DNA of 64,000 nucleotides from contig CAJINA010000122.1 of NCBI GenBank assembly GCA_905176665.1, positions 178,624 to 242,623 on the forward strand, given 5' to 3'. The notes beneath the pieces were generated by a model, which was given only the letters and a program-made list of their open reading frames with translations, searched no databases and was not told where the DNA came from. Of the stretch, positions 1 to 8,996 are shown one piece after another; positions within the stretch are counted from its first letter, which is position 1; every line of letters begins with the position of its first letter. The position numbers and the translations under genes were made by a program. This DNA comes from Olavius algarvensis Delta 4 endosymbiont (GTDB taxonomy: Bacteria > Desulfobacterota > Desulfobacteria > Desulfobacterales > CAJINA01).

Positions 1-480
1 GCCGTCTACCGCCTGTCCCAGGGCCGCAAGGCGTTCTAGTTCCACCAAGCGGGCCGACTTTTCCGCCACCAGATTTTCGAGATTTTCCGTATATGCCTTG
101 AGTTGCCGGCGCATACCCAGGCGGTCGTTGGCCCTTTTGAGCGCAATTTCCAACACATCGTCATTGATGGGCTTGGTGACGAAATCGGTTGCTTCCAGTT
201 TAAGACTCTGAATGGCCAGCTCCATATCCCCATGCCCGGTGATCATGATCACTTCCGTTTCCGGGTCCTGGGCCTTGATGGCCTTTAGCAGGGCAATCCC
301 ATCCATGCCTGGCATTTTTATATCGGTCAGGACGATGGAGGGACGATGCTGTTCGAACAAAGCCAGAGCGCGATTACCGTTTTCCGCCTTGAACACCGTG
401 TAACCGATGTCTTCAAGGGAAATCCCGAGAACCTTCCGGATGCCTTCTTCATCGTCCACGAGCAGGATAGTGTTGTCCAT
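1..480 (-). CDS. Receiver/histidine kinase hybrid, partial (runs off the left edge)
   Basis: The reading frame starts at 480 and is still open at base 1, so only about 160 N-terminal residues are visible. Residues 1-120 are a CheY-like receiver: an acidic pair after LLVD, the phospho-acceptor aspartate in LTDIKMPGMDG, and a switch Thr and Lys in MITGHGD and TKPI. A coiled-coil linker follows (YTENLENLVAEKSARL) that matches the linker of the hybrid at 9729-10895, so a dimerisation/phospho-acceptor and ATPase domain probably lies outside the window. It follows the small receiver gene by 25 bases and is probably the last or a late member of the hmc run. The family is confident from sequence; the partner and target are unknown. 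Confidence 0.85.
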   Translation of the reverse strand, partial: MDNTILLVDDEEGIRKVLGISLEDIGYTVFKAENGNRALALFEQHRPSIVLTDIKMPGMDGIALLKAIKAQDPETEVIMITGHGDMELAIQSLKLEATDFVTKPINDDVLEIALKRANDRLGMRRQLKAYTENLENLVAEKSARLVELERLAALGQAVDG

Positions 481-505
481 TTGGGATTGCGCTCCGTTCA
501 AAACA

Positions 506-910
506 TCAGGCGCCCGGCTCCAATATCGTCCGGATCGCTTTGAGCAGGTCTTTATGGTTGACCGGTTTTTCGAAATAAGCCGCCGGCAGGGGAACCCGTC
601 CGCTCGTACCCGCATTGAGCATCTTTAGATAATGATAAAAAGAGGCCTGTTTCACCCCGGAAAGCATGATGACCGGAATGGAGGCCAGCCCGGGGTCCAT
701 CCGCAGCTGCCGGTAGGTCTGTGGGCCGCCTTCCCCGGGCATCATCACATCCAGGATGATCAGGTCGGGCGTGATCTCACGAGCCTTGCGCAACCCTTCA
801 CGGCCGTCGCGCGTCACATGGGGTTGATAACCACTGGTTTCCAGCAACGTTTTCAGAAAAATTCTCATATCCATTTCGTCATCAACGATGAGAACCTTTC
901 CTTTTTCCAC
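506..910 (-). CDS. Stand-alone response regulator receiver
   Basis: A single CheY-like receiver of about 134 residues with no output domain. The acidic pair (LIVDDEMD), the phospho-acceptor aspartate (LIILDVMMPG) and the conserved lysine (YFEKPVNH) are all present. There is a short insert rich in Gly, Ser and Pro between beta-4 and beta-5. I place the start at GTG 910 because GGGGGAG lies six bases upstream; a TTG at 934 is in frame but has no better support. It sits between the UspA gene and the receiver/kinase hybrid and probably accepts phosphate from a kinase such as the hybrids here. The lone receiver at 24265 is a paralogue, also placed next to a redox operon. Confidence 0.85.
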   Translation of the reverse strand: MEKGKVLIVDDEMDMRIFLKTLLETSGYQPHVTRDGREGLRKAREITPDLIILDVMMPGEGGPQTYRQLRMDPGLASIPVIMLSGVKQASFYHYLKMLNAGTSGRVPLPAAYFEKPVNHKDLLKAIRTILEPGA

Positions 911-985
911 GGTTTGCTCCCCCTTAAAAGGCAAGGCCGCCCCGCGTTTCAGAAAACCAACGGGCCGGCCTTGGGAAGTTAAAGC

Positions 986-1903
986 TTAGGCTACTTTATC
1001 GGGGTGGTTTACGCTGGCAACGGGACAGGCGGCCCGCAGCACCACCTGTTCCACGGTGCTGCCGAGTTCCGCATCTTCCAGATCAACTTCCCGGGTATGG
1101 TGGGCCATCACGACGAGGTCGGCCTGTTTGTCACGCGCAAACTTAAGAATTTCAACGTAGGGCGTACCCTCCCAGATCTCGATGTCAACGTTGTCGTACC
1201 CTTCCAGTTTGGGCATATACTTTTTTTCTATCTTTTCCCGGGCGGCGGCCACCTGCGATTCGATCTCCGCCTGGCTTTTCATCTGGCCGGCACTGCCGGC
1301 GGTGATATCCGCGGCATGAAACACGTGCAGCTTGGCTCCCACGGTCCTGGCCAGCTTAGCAGCCCAGAGAAACGCCGATTCAGAGGCTTTGGAGAAATCG
1401 GTTCCAATCACAATGCTTGAAAACAGCTTCCAGCAGGTTGTGCAGGGACGGCTGATGATCACTACGGGGCAGCGGGCGGCCTTGGCGACTTTCTGCATGG
1501 TGCTGCCAACCACGTCCCGGTAACGGCTGGCGCCCACATCCTCCTGGCGGGTGTGCGCCCCCATAATGATCATATCGATATTTTCCTGGCGCGCCTTGCG
1601 CAGGATTTCCCGGGCGGGGGTCCCGATGGCAGTTTCAATGACCGCATTTTCGCTGTCTTCCAGCAGGCCGTTGTAGGTATTTTTCAGTTCTTCTTCTACC
1701 CAGGCGACATAATCCGGGTCGGCATGTTCGGTTTCACCGGTCCGCATGTCTTTTACATAGGGACTGAACCCGTGGCTCGGCAACCCCAGCACATGGAAAA
1801 TGTGGAGTTTAGCATCCCACTTCAGTTCGAGATCAAACGCAACCTTGGCGGCGTTGTCACACGTCGGGGAGCCGGTGGTGGCAAACAATAACTTTTTAAA
1901 CAT
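986..1903 (-). CDS. Universal stress protein, tandem UspA domains
   Basis: 305 residues made of two UspA alpha/beta domains (about 1-150 and 160-300). The first shows the nucleotide-binding pattern around GAHTRQEDVG and VVGSTMQKV; the second has a matching AHHTREVD and LGSTVEQVV. The linker between them holds a CTTC motif after ISRP. The protein is probably cytosolic. AGGAGG stands just before ATG 1903. The gene follows the unknown protein at 1934 by 30 bases, in the hmc run. A close paralogue with the same CxTC linker lies at 45987-46961. An energy- or redox-stress role is inferred from the family and the neighbourhood. Confidence 0.9.
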   Translation of the reverse strand: MFKKLLFATTGSPTCDNAAKVAFDLELKWDAKLHIFHVLGLPSHGFSPYVKDMRTGETEHADPDYVAWVEEELKNTYNGLLEDSENAVIETAIGTPAREILRKARQENIDMIIMGAHTRQEDVGASRYRDVVGSTMQKVAKAARCPVVIISRPCTTCWKLFSSIVIGTDFSKASESAFLWAAKLARTVGAKLHVFHAADITAGSAGQMKSQAEIESQVAAAREKIEKKYMPKLEGYDNVDIEIWEGTPYVEILKFARDKQADLVVMAHHTREVDLEDAELGSTVEQVVLRAACPVASVNHPDKVA

Positions 1904-1933
1904 GACTGACCTCCTGAAGAACTGTTAGCTCGA

Positions 1934-2464
1934 CTAAATGTTGCATTGCTCCGGCAGACTGTGAAAGCTCAATTCCCAGATAATAGCTTCCATGTATTCG
2001 AACAGGTTGTAGACCGTTTCAAATTCGAACACATCCATCTTATCCCCGAATATCACGTGCCGTAAGCGTCCCAGGTACACAGGGATATCGAGCAGATGCG
2101 CGACTTGAATCGATCGGATATCCTGGGCTTCACCACCACTGCGCCCCTGAAAGGCATTGTAGATTTCAAGGCGCGGTTCACCCGGGAAACCTATCATTTC
2201 AACAGTTTTTCCCATCTCCAGACAGTCGATGCCGGGATAGGCGCATCCGTCGGGTGGGCACTGGTTGAACTGATCAATAAGGTTGGCACTGAACTCATTC
2301 AGCTCGGCATATGCCGGATGCGTCTCCAACATCCGAAAAAAGCTTCTGAGTGTATAATCATCCGCCAGGGTAACCCCTGCGTTGAGATACTTGAGAGGAT
2401 CCTTGACAACCGTCTTGTGGTTGTCCTCCAGGGAGCCGTCTGCCTTGAGCAGTATAGTGTTCAT
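1934..2464 (-). CDS. Conserved-looking protein of unknown function in the hmc run
   Basis: 176 residues with no domain I can name. It is soluble and acidic, without signal peptide or membrane segment. It carries a small cysteine group, CPPDGCAYPGIDC (C-x4-C-x6-C), near residue 70, and a C-terminal half rich in aromatic and acidic residues. It lies 103 bases downstream of hmcF, with a strong hairpin in the gap, and 30 bases upstream of the UspA gene. Position suggests a regulatory or accessory role linked to the Hmc complex, but nothing in the sequence proves that. The Shine-Dalgarno is weak, so the exact start is open. Confidence 0.7.
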   Translation of the reverse strand: MNTILLKADGSLEDNHKTVVKDPLKYLNAGVTLADDYTLRSFFRMLETHPAYAELNEFSANLIDQFNQCPPDGCAYPGIDCLEMGKTVEMIGFPGEPRLEIYNAFQGRSGGEAQDIRSIQVAHLLDIPVYLGRLRHVIFGDKMDVFEFETVYNLFEYMEAIIWELSFHSLPEQCNI

Positions 2465-2513
2465 GATACCCCAATGCCCTGGAAAAAGCCAGTATCAAGA
2501 CCGGCTACCCGAT

Positions 2514-2546
2514 CCGGCGGCAACCACGATATGGGTTTGCCGCCGG
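2514..2546 (-). promoter_or_regulatory. Intercistronic stem-loop downstream of hmcF
   Basis: Perfect 10-base inverted repeat (CCGGCGGCAA at 2514-2523, TTGCCGCCGG at 2537-2546) with a 13-base loop. No T-run follows on the minus strand, so it does not look like an intrinsic terminator. A role in mRNA processing or 3'-end protection between hmcF and the downstream genes is a guess. Confidence 0.6.
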
Positions 2547-2567
2547 TTCCCCACGGGTAAAAACGGT

Positions 2568-3953
2568 CTACTCCTCGGGCGGCTTTAAATGCTCCGGGAC
2601 AATCATCATTTTGATCAACAGCGGTTTCAAAAATGACCAGCGGATGCCGATTTCGTATACCTCCTCCAGGTCACGGATGGCGTCCCAGCAGTTGTGGCAG
2701 GGTGCCACGACCAGTTTGCAGCCCGTTTCCAGGATCTGGTCCCGTTTCATCTTCAACCCGATATTACGCTCCGGGCGATAACGCCCGATACCGTTCATGC
2801 CGCCACCGCCGCCGCAGCAGTAATTGTGCTCTTTGCAGGGCTTCATTTCCACGAAGTCTTCGGCAATATAACTCATGATCTCCCGGGCGGCATCTTTCAG
2901 GCCTGCATTCCGGATATAGTTACAGGAATCCTGGTAGGTCACCGGTTCCTTGATCTTTTTGGCGGGATCGATCTTGATTTTGCCTTCCCGCAGGGCTTCC
3001 GCCACCCACTCCACATAATGGAAACTGGGTACCGGCGTCTGCCCCGACTTGATGCCGGCCCAGTAGGGGCCTTCAATAACCGTCGCGCGGTAAGCGTGGC
3101 CGCATTCGGTGACCACCATCCGCTTGGGCTTGAGCCGGTTCATGGCATCGTAGACCGATTCCACCTGCATTTTGCAGGCTTCCCAGTCTCCGGCGAACAT
3201 AGCCAGACTGGTCTCCTCCCAGCCCTCTGACGGAACCGTCCAGTTCTCTCCGGCCATGTGGAACAGGATCGCGGCCTCGGCTAGATCTTCCGGATAATGC
3301 TTGGGTTCCCGGGCATTGACCGTGTACATGATGTCCGCATTCGGCTTATCCACCGGAATTTCCAACCCCGGGTAGTCGTCTTCGTACTCCTCTGCCATCC
3401 ACTCGCAGGTTTCGACCCAGTCTTCGGTGGTCACGTCCATCTGGGCGCGGTAGATGCGGTGCATGCCGGCCCCGATCTTGAGCTCCCAGGGCACGAAACC
3501 CTGGCCATATAAAAGGCCACGCAGGTAACCGAACATGATCCCCATATCGATCCCGAAGGGGCAGTATGTCCCGCAGCGGTTACAGCAGGAGCATTTCGAC
3601 CAGGCCGTGTCCATGCAGTAATGCATGAACTCGTTGCTGACCTTGCCCTGACGTTTGACGATTTCCCCCAGGGTGCTCTGGATCTTGTACGAGGGCACCT
3701 GCTTGGGGTCTTTACCGTTTACGGTGTAGAGGTAGCAGCTGTCCGCACACATCCCGCAGTGGGCGCAGATCTCCAGCCAGGTCTTCATCCGGGATTTGAA
3801 CGTATTTTTGAGGGCGGTCTGGATCTTGGCGTGATCTATGTCCAGATGTTTCATCTCCTCGTAGTAGAGCTTGCCGCTCTTGTCGTTCAAAAGCGCCTGG
3901 AGTTCCTCTTTGGTATTTACCGTCTTTTTGTTACAAAGTGTGCCTTCACCCAT
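2568..3953 (-). CDS. hmcF: Hmc complex cytoplasmic iron-sulfur subunit HmcF
   Basis: 461 residues. Two [4Fe-4S] motifs lie near residues 70-130 ([14 protein letters not shown] and [12 protein letters not shown]), followed by a C-terminal half with CCG-type motifs of the HdrD/HdrB kind ([19 protein letters not shown]). This is the arrangement of HmcF, the cytoplasmic heterodisulfide-reductase-like subunit of the high-molecular-weight cytochrome complex of Desulfovibrio. It probably handles electrons on the cytoplasmic face from the membrane subunits C, D and E. An in-frame GTG at 3968 is possible; ATG 3953 gives a length typical of the family. It is last of the six hmc genes, in canonical order. 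Confidence 0.92.
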   Translation of the reverse strand: MGEGTLCNKKTVNTKEELQALLNDKSGKLYYEEMKHLDIDHAKIQTALKNTFKSRMKTWLEICAHCGMCADSCYLYTVNGKDPKQVPSYKIQSTLGEIVKRQGKVSNEFMHYCMDTAWSKCSCCNRCGTYCPFGIDMGIMFGYLRGLLYGQGFVPWELKIGAGMHRIYRAQMDVTTEDWVETCEWMAEEYEDDYPGLEIPVDKPNADIMYTVNAREPKHYPEDLAEAAILFHMAGENWTVPSEGWEETSLAMFAGDWEACKMQVESVYDAMNRLKPKRMVVTECGHAYRATVIEGPYWAGIKSGQTPVPSFHYVEWVAEALREGKIKIDPAKKIKEPVTYQDSCNYIRNAGLKDAAREIMSYIAEDFVEMKPCKEHNYCCGGGGGMNGIGRYRPERNIGLKMKRDQILETGCKLVVAPCHNCWDAIRDLEEVYEIGIRWSFLKPLLIKMMIVPEHLKPPEE

Positions 3954-4028
3954 TTGATTCGTTCCCACTTGTTATAGTTGTTAACGTATGCGCGCGCCAT
4001 TCGCTGGTTGGCGGCGCATACCCATATG

Positions 4029-4706
4029 TTACCATACCATTCCACGGCCCTTCATGCCACCGCGCTTGATGCCGAAATCCATGCCGAGCTGGGCCCGGGA
4101 CATAAAAAACAGGACGAAATGGGACAGCTTGGTGAACGGAATAGCGATCAGGAAAACCTCGCCGCTCAAAATGTGCGAAATCAGCCAGAACTGGTAGTTA
4201 CCGATGTGGTGGTAGGCCAATAGACCGGTTATAAAGGGCGCCACGGCGATGGCCAGCACCAGCAGGTCATACCCGGTCGTCAGGATCCTGACCTCCGGCA
4301 GCGCAAAACGCCGCAGGAGGATAAGCAGGGCTGCCAGCAACATCAAGATGGTCATGACATCGGTGACCGGTTCCGGCAAGGTCGGCAAACTGAAGCCCCA
4401 GCGTTCTTTCAGGATCAGGTTGTGCGCCAGTAAAAACACCGGTGTCACCAGCAGGCCGATATGAAAGACGAACACCATGACGGTAAACGCCGCGTTCTGC
4501 CGCCAGCTGTAAGTGCCAAAAGGGATCAGCCAGGCGACAATGGAGCGGATGGCGCCCTTGGCCCCGGCCGCCGGAAAGTCCCGGTAGGCCACGCGGTCCA
4601 GATTCCAGGCGAGGCCCTTGATGTAGAGCACCGCCCTGACGATAACACCGATGAAAAAGATTAGAAACGCAATCCATGCCAACGGCCCGGTTACAAATTC
4701 GTACAT
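4029..4706 (-). CDS. hmcE: Hmc complex membrane subunit HmcE (NarI-like cytochrome b)
   Basis: 225 residues with about five to six hydrophobic helices, resembling the gamma subunit of nitrate reductase (NarI) and HdrE. Histidines in the helices (for example VFHIGLL and FTKLSHFVLFF) are candidate b-haem ligands. It probably moves electrons across or within the cytoplasmic membrane between the periplasmic subunits A/B and HmcF. TAAGGAGA lies just before ATG 4706. It sits between hmcD and hmcF, as in Desulfovibrio. Confidence 0.92.
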   Translation of the reverse strand: MYEFVTGPLAWIAFLIFFIGVIVRAVLYIKGLAWNLDRVAYRDFPAAGAKGAIRSIVAWLIPFGTYSWRQNAAFTVMVFVFHIGLLVTPVFLLAHNLILKERWGFSLPTLPEPVTDVMTILMLLAALLILLRRFALPEVRILTTGYDLLVLAIAVAPFITGLLAYHHIGNYQFWLISHILSGEVFLIAIPFTKLSHFVLFFMSRAQLGMDFGIKRGGMKGRGMVW

Positions 4707-4769
4707 TTTATTCTCCTTACATCCACAAGATGCTGCCGTGATAAGTAATCTTGATTGTCGGGACCCGTA

Positions 4770-4901
4770 TCAGTCGTCGTCGCGACTGGTCAGAAAACGC
4801 CAGAAACCGATCACAGCGATCAACCAGAGTCCCATCAGCACATAGACCACGGCCTTGGTGTGCACCATAAAATCCTGCAGGGTATAAAAAACCTGTTCCA
4901 T
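4770..4901 (-). CDS. hmcD: Small membrane subunit HmcD
   Basis: A 43-residue protein read directly from the minus strand: it begins MEQVFYTLQDFM, contains one hydrophobic helix (VVYVLMGLWLIAVIGFW) and ends with a charged tail, RFLTSRDDD. It fills the gap between hmcC and hmcE exactly where Desulfovibrio has the very short hmcD gene, with similar size and single-helix layout. It is too short for most ORF cut-offs. The function of HmcD is not known; a structural role in the membrane part of the complex is likely. Spacing is 24 bases from hmcC and 63 from hmcE. Confidence 0.88.
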   Translation of the reverse strand: MEQVFYTLQDFMVHTKAVVYVLMGLWLIAVIGFWRFLTSRDDD

Positions 4902-4925
4902 TGGTTGTATCCTTTTAGGTAATAA

Positions 4926-6104
4926 TCAATGTTCTTCTTTATACTCCGGATGCTCGTAGAGCACCGGCATGTTGTTCACGATAAACCGATATGCAAGAAT
5001 ACCCACCGTCACGATGAAAACAGAGGTAACGATTTCCCAGAAGTGGGGGAAATAACGATCAGCCGCCGGCAGATGGTAATTGAAGGCAATGACTGAAACG
5101 TTCAGCCGGTTGACGATGATGCCCAATACGGTCCAGGCCGCCGTGTAGCGGATTAGCTTCAAGTTGCCGTCGCGAACCCCCATGGCGAAGAGAAAGCAGG
5201 GCAGCGCTATGAACCCGATCAGTTCGACCAGGTACCAGGCGCCCCAACCGGTGGCCAGATGGTGCCAGTTGTTGTCGGCGGCAATCCCGATCACTTTGAT
5301 GGTAAAGTAACCGGCCAGCACTATCGCAGCTGCTTTTCCAAAGCCCATGGTCAGACCATCGCTTTCACCCAGGTGGGTTTCATCCATTTTGTGGTGAAAG
5401 TACTTGTGGGCCAGGGTGCTCTCAAACAGGACCATGGAAAGTCCGGCAATCACGCTGGAAACAAAGAAGTAGACCGGAATATACTGGGAATACCACAGCG
5501 GGTGTAGTTTGGCCGGGGCAATGAGGTACAGCGCCCCCAGGGAAGACTGGTGCAGGGTACTGAGCACAACCCCGAATATCGTCAACACCATGGTGATCTT
5601 CACGAGGATGTCCCGCAGCTTTCTGATCCCCAGCCACTCCAGGGCAGCCGGGCAGAACTCCAGAAACAGCACATTGAGATACAGGGCCACACACAAACCT
5701 ACTTCGAACAGCAGCGAAGAGGTCCCCTGCTGGACGACGAAAGGGTAGGCCAGCACCAGACGAAACGGGCGCCCCACGTCATATAAGAGCGCCAGAAAGA
5801 CCAGTGAGTAGCCGAGAAACCCGGTCAGGATGGCCGGGCGTACCGCCGAGTGAAAGCGCTTCATGCCGAAGATGTAACAGGCCGCCGAGGTCACGTACCC
5901 GCCCGCGGCCAGGGCGACACCACAGAGCAGGTCGAACCCGATCCAGATTCCCCAGGGATTGTAATCCGACAGGTTGGTTACCGCCCCGAGACCTCCGGTA
6001 AACCGCATGATGGTAGCTATCAAGCCGAAAATCACGATGATTCCGGCTATGACATTGAACGTCGTCAGATATGATTTGCTGTCAGTAGCAGCGTGATCAG
6101 ACAT
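4926..6104 (-). CDS. hmcC: Hmc complex integral membrane subunit HmcC (NrfD/PsrC family)
   Basis: 392 residues with about ten hydrophobic segments, of the NrfD/PsrC type, starting with a cytosolic tail and a first helix (VIAGIIVIFGLIATIMRF). NrfD-type subunits interact with menaquinone and with the periplasmic ferredoxin subunit; here the partner is HmcB. The ATG overlaps the last base of the hmcB stop codon (TGATG), which implies translational coupling. Order and length match Desulfovibrio hmcC. Confidence 0.94.
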   Translation of the reverse strand: MSDHAATDSKSYLTTFNVIAGIIVIFGLIATIMRFTGGLGAVTNLSDYNPWGIWIGFDLLCGVALAAGGYVTSAACYIFGMKRFHSAVRPAILTGFLGYSLVFLALLYDVGRPFRLVLAYPFVVQQGTSSLLFEVGLCVALYLNVLFLEFCPAALEWLGIRKLRDILVKITMVLTIFGVVLSTLHQSSLGALYLIAPAKLHPLWYSQYIPVYFFVSSVIAGLSMVLFESTLAHKYFHHKMDETHLGESDGLTMGFGKAAAIVLAGYFTIKVIGIAADNNWHHLATGWGAWYLVELIGFIALPCFLFAMGVRDGNLKLIRYTAAWTVLGIIVNRLNVSVIAFNYHLPAADRYFPHFWEIVTSVFIVTVGILAYRFIVNNMPVLYEHPEYKEEH

Positions 6105-7207
6105 CAGGATTCCTCCTCCTCATCTTGTGCCCCGGCGTCGGGTTCTTCACCTGCGGACGCAGCTTTTTCTTCCCAGGCCTTTTCGGCCTCTTCGACCGCC
6201 TTTTTGACTTCTTTTTCTATGGCGGTTTCCTTGTCTTTTTCCGCTTTTTCCATGGCAGCGGCCAGCTTTTCAGCCGCCTCGCCGTTCGCCAGCTCAATGG
6301 CGGCGGTAACGGCATCCTGCTGCTCTTCGGACGCAATTTTCTCTTTGCGTTTGCTCATGGCCCACACCCCGGTGAGGAAGACCGGCCACAGACCGACTAC
6401 CATGGGCACCGCCCCCAGCGCTCCCTTGGTTAGCTGCGGGGCCGGTGTCACGCCCAGATCTTCCCGCAGCCCCACCTGGGTGAACGGTACGCCGGAGAGA
6501 TAGAGCCAACTGGTTCCACCCATTTCGTGCTCCCCGTAAATATGATCCACGTAACGCTCCGGATGTTTGCGGATACGTTCCCGCGCTATCCGGATGAGGT
6601 CCTTGCGCTCACCGTAGGCCAGGGATTCCGTGGGGCACTTTTCCACGCATCCGGGCAATTTACCCTTTTGGAGCCGGGGGTGGCACATGGTGCACTTCTG
6701 GACCACCGGTGTGGTGGCGTTGTCGTATTCGTAGGCTGGAATTTCGAACGGACAGGCAATCATGCAGTACCGGCAGCCGACGCAAACGCTGGGGTCATAG
6801 ACAACCGCCCCGGATGGCGTCTTTGTAAAAGCTTCAACAAAACAGGCCGAGGCACAGGCCGGTTCCAGGCAATGGTTGCACTGGTTCTTGCGAAATAACG
6901 GTTTGCCCGCATCCCGCCCTGCCTCATATTTGTTGACAATGGTATAGGCCTTGGCGTCCGTGCGGCGCCTGTTTTCGAGCACGGCCTGGTCTTTGAACGG
7001 TTTTTCAGGTTCCGGCAGATTGTTGACTTCATTGCAGGCGGCTTCACAGACCCGGCAGCCGATGCACAGCGTCGCGTCATGCAGAACACCGCCGCTGCCC
7101 GGGTATCCGGTGAAATGCTTGCCGGCGGCTTCGGCGCGACATCCCACGGTAGTGGCCAGTCCGGCTGCGCCGATCCATCCTAAAAACTTTCTTCTTGATA
7201 TGGACAT
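6104..7207 (-). CDS. hmcB: Hmc complex periplasmic ferredoxin subunit HmcB with C-terminal anchor
   Basis: 367 residues. The N-terminus has a Tat-type signal ([13 protein letters not shown]). Four [4Fe-4S] motifs follow: [40 protein letters not shown] and a CTMC group ending GCVEKCP. A hydrophobic helix near residue 265 ([18 protein letters not shown]) anchors it, followed by a long charged tail of about 85 residues that is predicted helical or coiled-coil, rich in Glu, Ala and Lys, ending DEEEES. It links the multihaem HmcA to the membrane subunit HmcC. The tail would be on the cytoplasmic side if the helix spans once; its function is unknown. Confidence 0.93.
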   Translation of the reverse strand: MSISRRKFLGWIGAAGLATTVGCRAEAAGKHFTGYPGSGGVLHDATLCIGCRVCEAACNEVNNLPEPEKPFKDQAVLENRRRTDAKAYTIVNKYEAGRDAGKPLFRKNQCNHCLEPACASACFVEAFTKTPSGAVVYDPSVCVGCRYCMIACPFEIPAYEYDNATTPVVQKCTMCHPRLQKGKLPGCVEKCPTESLAYGERKDLIRIARERIRKHPERYVDHIYGEHEMGGTSWLYLSGVPFTQVGLREDLGVTPAPQLTKGALGAVPMVVGLWPVFLTGVWAMSKRKEKIASEEQQDAVTAAIELANGEAAEKLAAAMEKAEKDKETAIEKEVKKAVEEAEKAWEEKAASAGEEPDAGAQDEEEES

Positions 7208-7249
7208 TTAAAGCACCTCGAATAATGATTTACGGTCCTGCTGCCGCTG

Positions 7250-8803
7250 CTATTTCTTCTCCAGGTGGCAACCGGTACAATCGACATTAGAAGGTTTCTC
7301 TATTCCCATTTGGGTATGGCACCCCATGCACTGGCGATGATAAGCTGCCATCAGCCCCGGGCGGTAGATATCTTTATGGTCGAGCGGCGTCATGTGACAG
7401 CTGGCGCATTTCGGCGGTTTGGCCGCTGCCGGGCTGTTGTGATGGCAACCCTGACACATGGTCCCCGGCTCGGCGTGAAAATAACCGGCCAGCTTGTTGC
7501 CCTGCATGTTGCGCATCAGGGCATCCACGATCTTGCCATGGGGAAATTTCACCGCTTCGTACTGATCGGCAATCTGCTTGATCTCGACTTCCTTGGGGAT
7601 ATCTTCTTTATTGAAACGCGGGGATTCAAGACTGCGGCTCTGCAGCTCGATGGCGGCCACCGCCGCACGTTCATCTTCCCCGGCATCCACGGCTATCAGA
7701 TTGGCCGGGGTCGAATGACAGCTCAGGCAAGTGGCGTTGTCTTTTCTTTTCCGGGTTTCCATCAAGGCGTGGCAACCCGCGCAGTTTTTCGACTGTTTCT
7801 GAGTCGTGTGGCATCCGAAGCAACTGGTGTCGCTGTCCAACTGGTGCATGGCGGTCTCAAGAGTCACAAACCCGCCCTTTTTCTTACCGGCCACGGTGTG
7901 GCAGTCGTTACAGGCGGTCATCTCCTTGTGATGGCAAACCCGGCAGTTATCCGCATACCCTTCATGGGCCTGATGGGCAAAGGCGACCCGGCTCATCTTG
8001 CCGCTTTTACCCTTCTTAATCAGGGCGACATCGGGCTGGTTGCGTTTCAATCGGGGAATGTCGCCGGGCACCTTGTATTGGGCCTGCATGGCCTTATCAT
8101 GGCAACCGGCGCACTGCAGCGGACCGGCCGGTTTATTCTTGGAACTCTGCTTGAGGTGGCACCCGACACAATCCGTGTGGGCCGCAATCCGGTAGGACAC
8201 TTTGTTTTCCACGGTCTTCTCGCCGTGGCAGTAACGGCAGCTGCCCTCTTGCCCCTTATCGTAGAAAAGCGCCTTCTTCTTCTCATCGTAGGCGTGGTGA
8301 CAGGTCTCGCACTTGCCCTCAAACGCCTTGTCGTGCTTATAGTGCAGGCCTTTATCCAACCCCACCGGGGCGCGGGACGACACGACCATGTTCTTCTTGT
8401 CATGGCATCCGTTGCAGGTCACGGGACCGGACTTGATATTTTTACCGGTGGCCTCCTTATGGCAGGCGATACAATTGTCATGGTAGACATCCATCACCGC
8501 CTCCCGGGATACATCGGCGTCCCGCTTGTACAGCAGGACCAGCTGCCCATCCTTCTTCTCATGGCAGGCCGTGCAGTCTTTGCCCATTTCCTGGACGGCT
8601 TCGGAGTGTTTGTCATGGAAAAACGTGACCTCCGGCCGTTCAAGATCACCGTACTTTTTCAGCACATCAATCTTGATTACATCCGGCCTTTGGGCCTGGT
8701 CTTTACCGGTCAGCGAGGCCAATCCGTGGGTGCCGAAAATCAGCACCGCGGCCACCGCCAGCAGCAAACCACCCCACCGTAAAAGCGAACTTCCCTTCTT
8801 CAT
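7250..8803 (-). CDS. hmcA: High-molecular-weight cytochrome c HmcA, 16 haems
   Basis: 517 residues with an N-terminal signal (LLLAVAAVLIFGTHG). I count 16 CxxCH haem-attachment motifs, from CTACH near residue 77 to CTGCH close to the C-terminus, and many extra histidines able to act as distal ligands. Sixteen haems in about 500 residues is the signature of HmcA, which in Desulfovibrio receives electrons from periplasmic hydrogenase and cytochrome c3 and passes them to the membrane subunits. It is the first gene of hmcABCDEF. AAGGA lies nine bases before ATG 8803. The 193 bases upstream hold the palindromic repeat at 8851-8992. Confidence 0.96.
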   Translation of the reverse strand: MKKGSSLLRWGGLLLAVAAVLIFGTHGLASLTGKDQAQRPDVIKIDVLKKYGDLERPEVTFFHDKHSEAVQEMGKDCTACHEKKDGQLVLLYKRDADVSREAVMDVYHDNCIACHKEATGKNIKSGPVTCNGCHDKKNMVVSSRAPVGLDKGLHYKHDKAFEGKCETCHHAYDEKKKALFYDKGQEGSCRYCHGEKTVENKVSYRIAAHTDCVGCHLKQSSKNKPAGPLQCAGCHDKAMQAQYKVPGDIPRLKRNQPDVALIKKGKSGKMSRVAFAHQAHEGYADNCRVCHHKEMTACNDCHTVAGKKKGGFVTLETAMHQLDSDTSCFGCHTTQKQSKNCAGCHALMETRKRKDNATCLSCHSTPANLIAVDAGEDERAAVAAIELQSRSLESPRFNKEDIPKEVEIKQIADQYEAVKFPHGKIVDALMRNMQGNKLAGYFHAEPGTMCQGCHHNSPAAAKPPKCASCHMTPLDHKDIYRPGLMAAYHRQCMGCHTQMGIEKPSNVDCTGCHLEKK

Positions 8804-8850
8804 AGTTCAAGTCCTTGATTGAAATTGCCTGTATTAAAAATATTTTTATG

Positions 8851-8992
8851 TACCCGATCACAAACGGTAGATTTTGGTTCGGAGCAAGGCTGGAACAATA
8901 TTGATACCGCAGGCATAGGAGAAACTATGTTGCGGATATCAAAATTGTGACAACACCGCTCCGGGCCAAAAGATGCCGTTTGTGGTTGGGTA
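8851..8992. repeat. Palindromic intergenic element, copy 1
   Basis: Imperfect inverted repeat with arms of about 35 bases (8851-8885 and 8958-8992) and a 72-base centre. 28 of 35 arm positions match, and several mismatches would be G-U pairs in RNA. The element lies between the Rrf2 gene and hmcA. A second copy with clearly similar arms and centre is at 52798-52937, in the same orientation. No coding sequence lies inside. It could be a MITE/REP-type mobile palindrome or an RNA hairpin. Confidence 0.8.
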
Positions 8993-8996
8993 TGTA

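Noticed and set aside
36..233. Small minus-strand frame of 65 codons near the left edge
   Set aside because: It overlaps the receiver/kinase frame that is open from 480 to base 1 and has no signature of its own.
7265..8782. Long plus-strand open frame (505 codons) opposite hmcA
   Set aside because: It is a shadow of the 16-haem hmcA frame; its composition follows the opposite strand and it has no recognisable domain.
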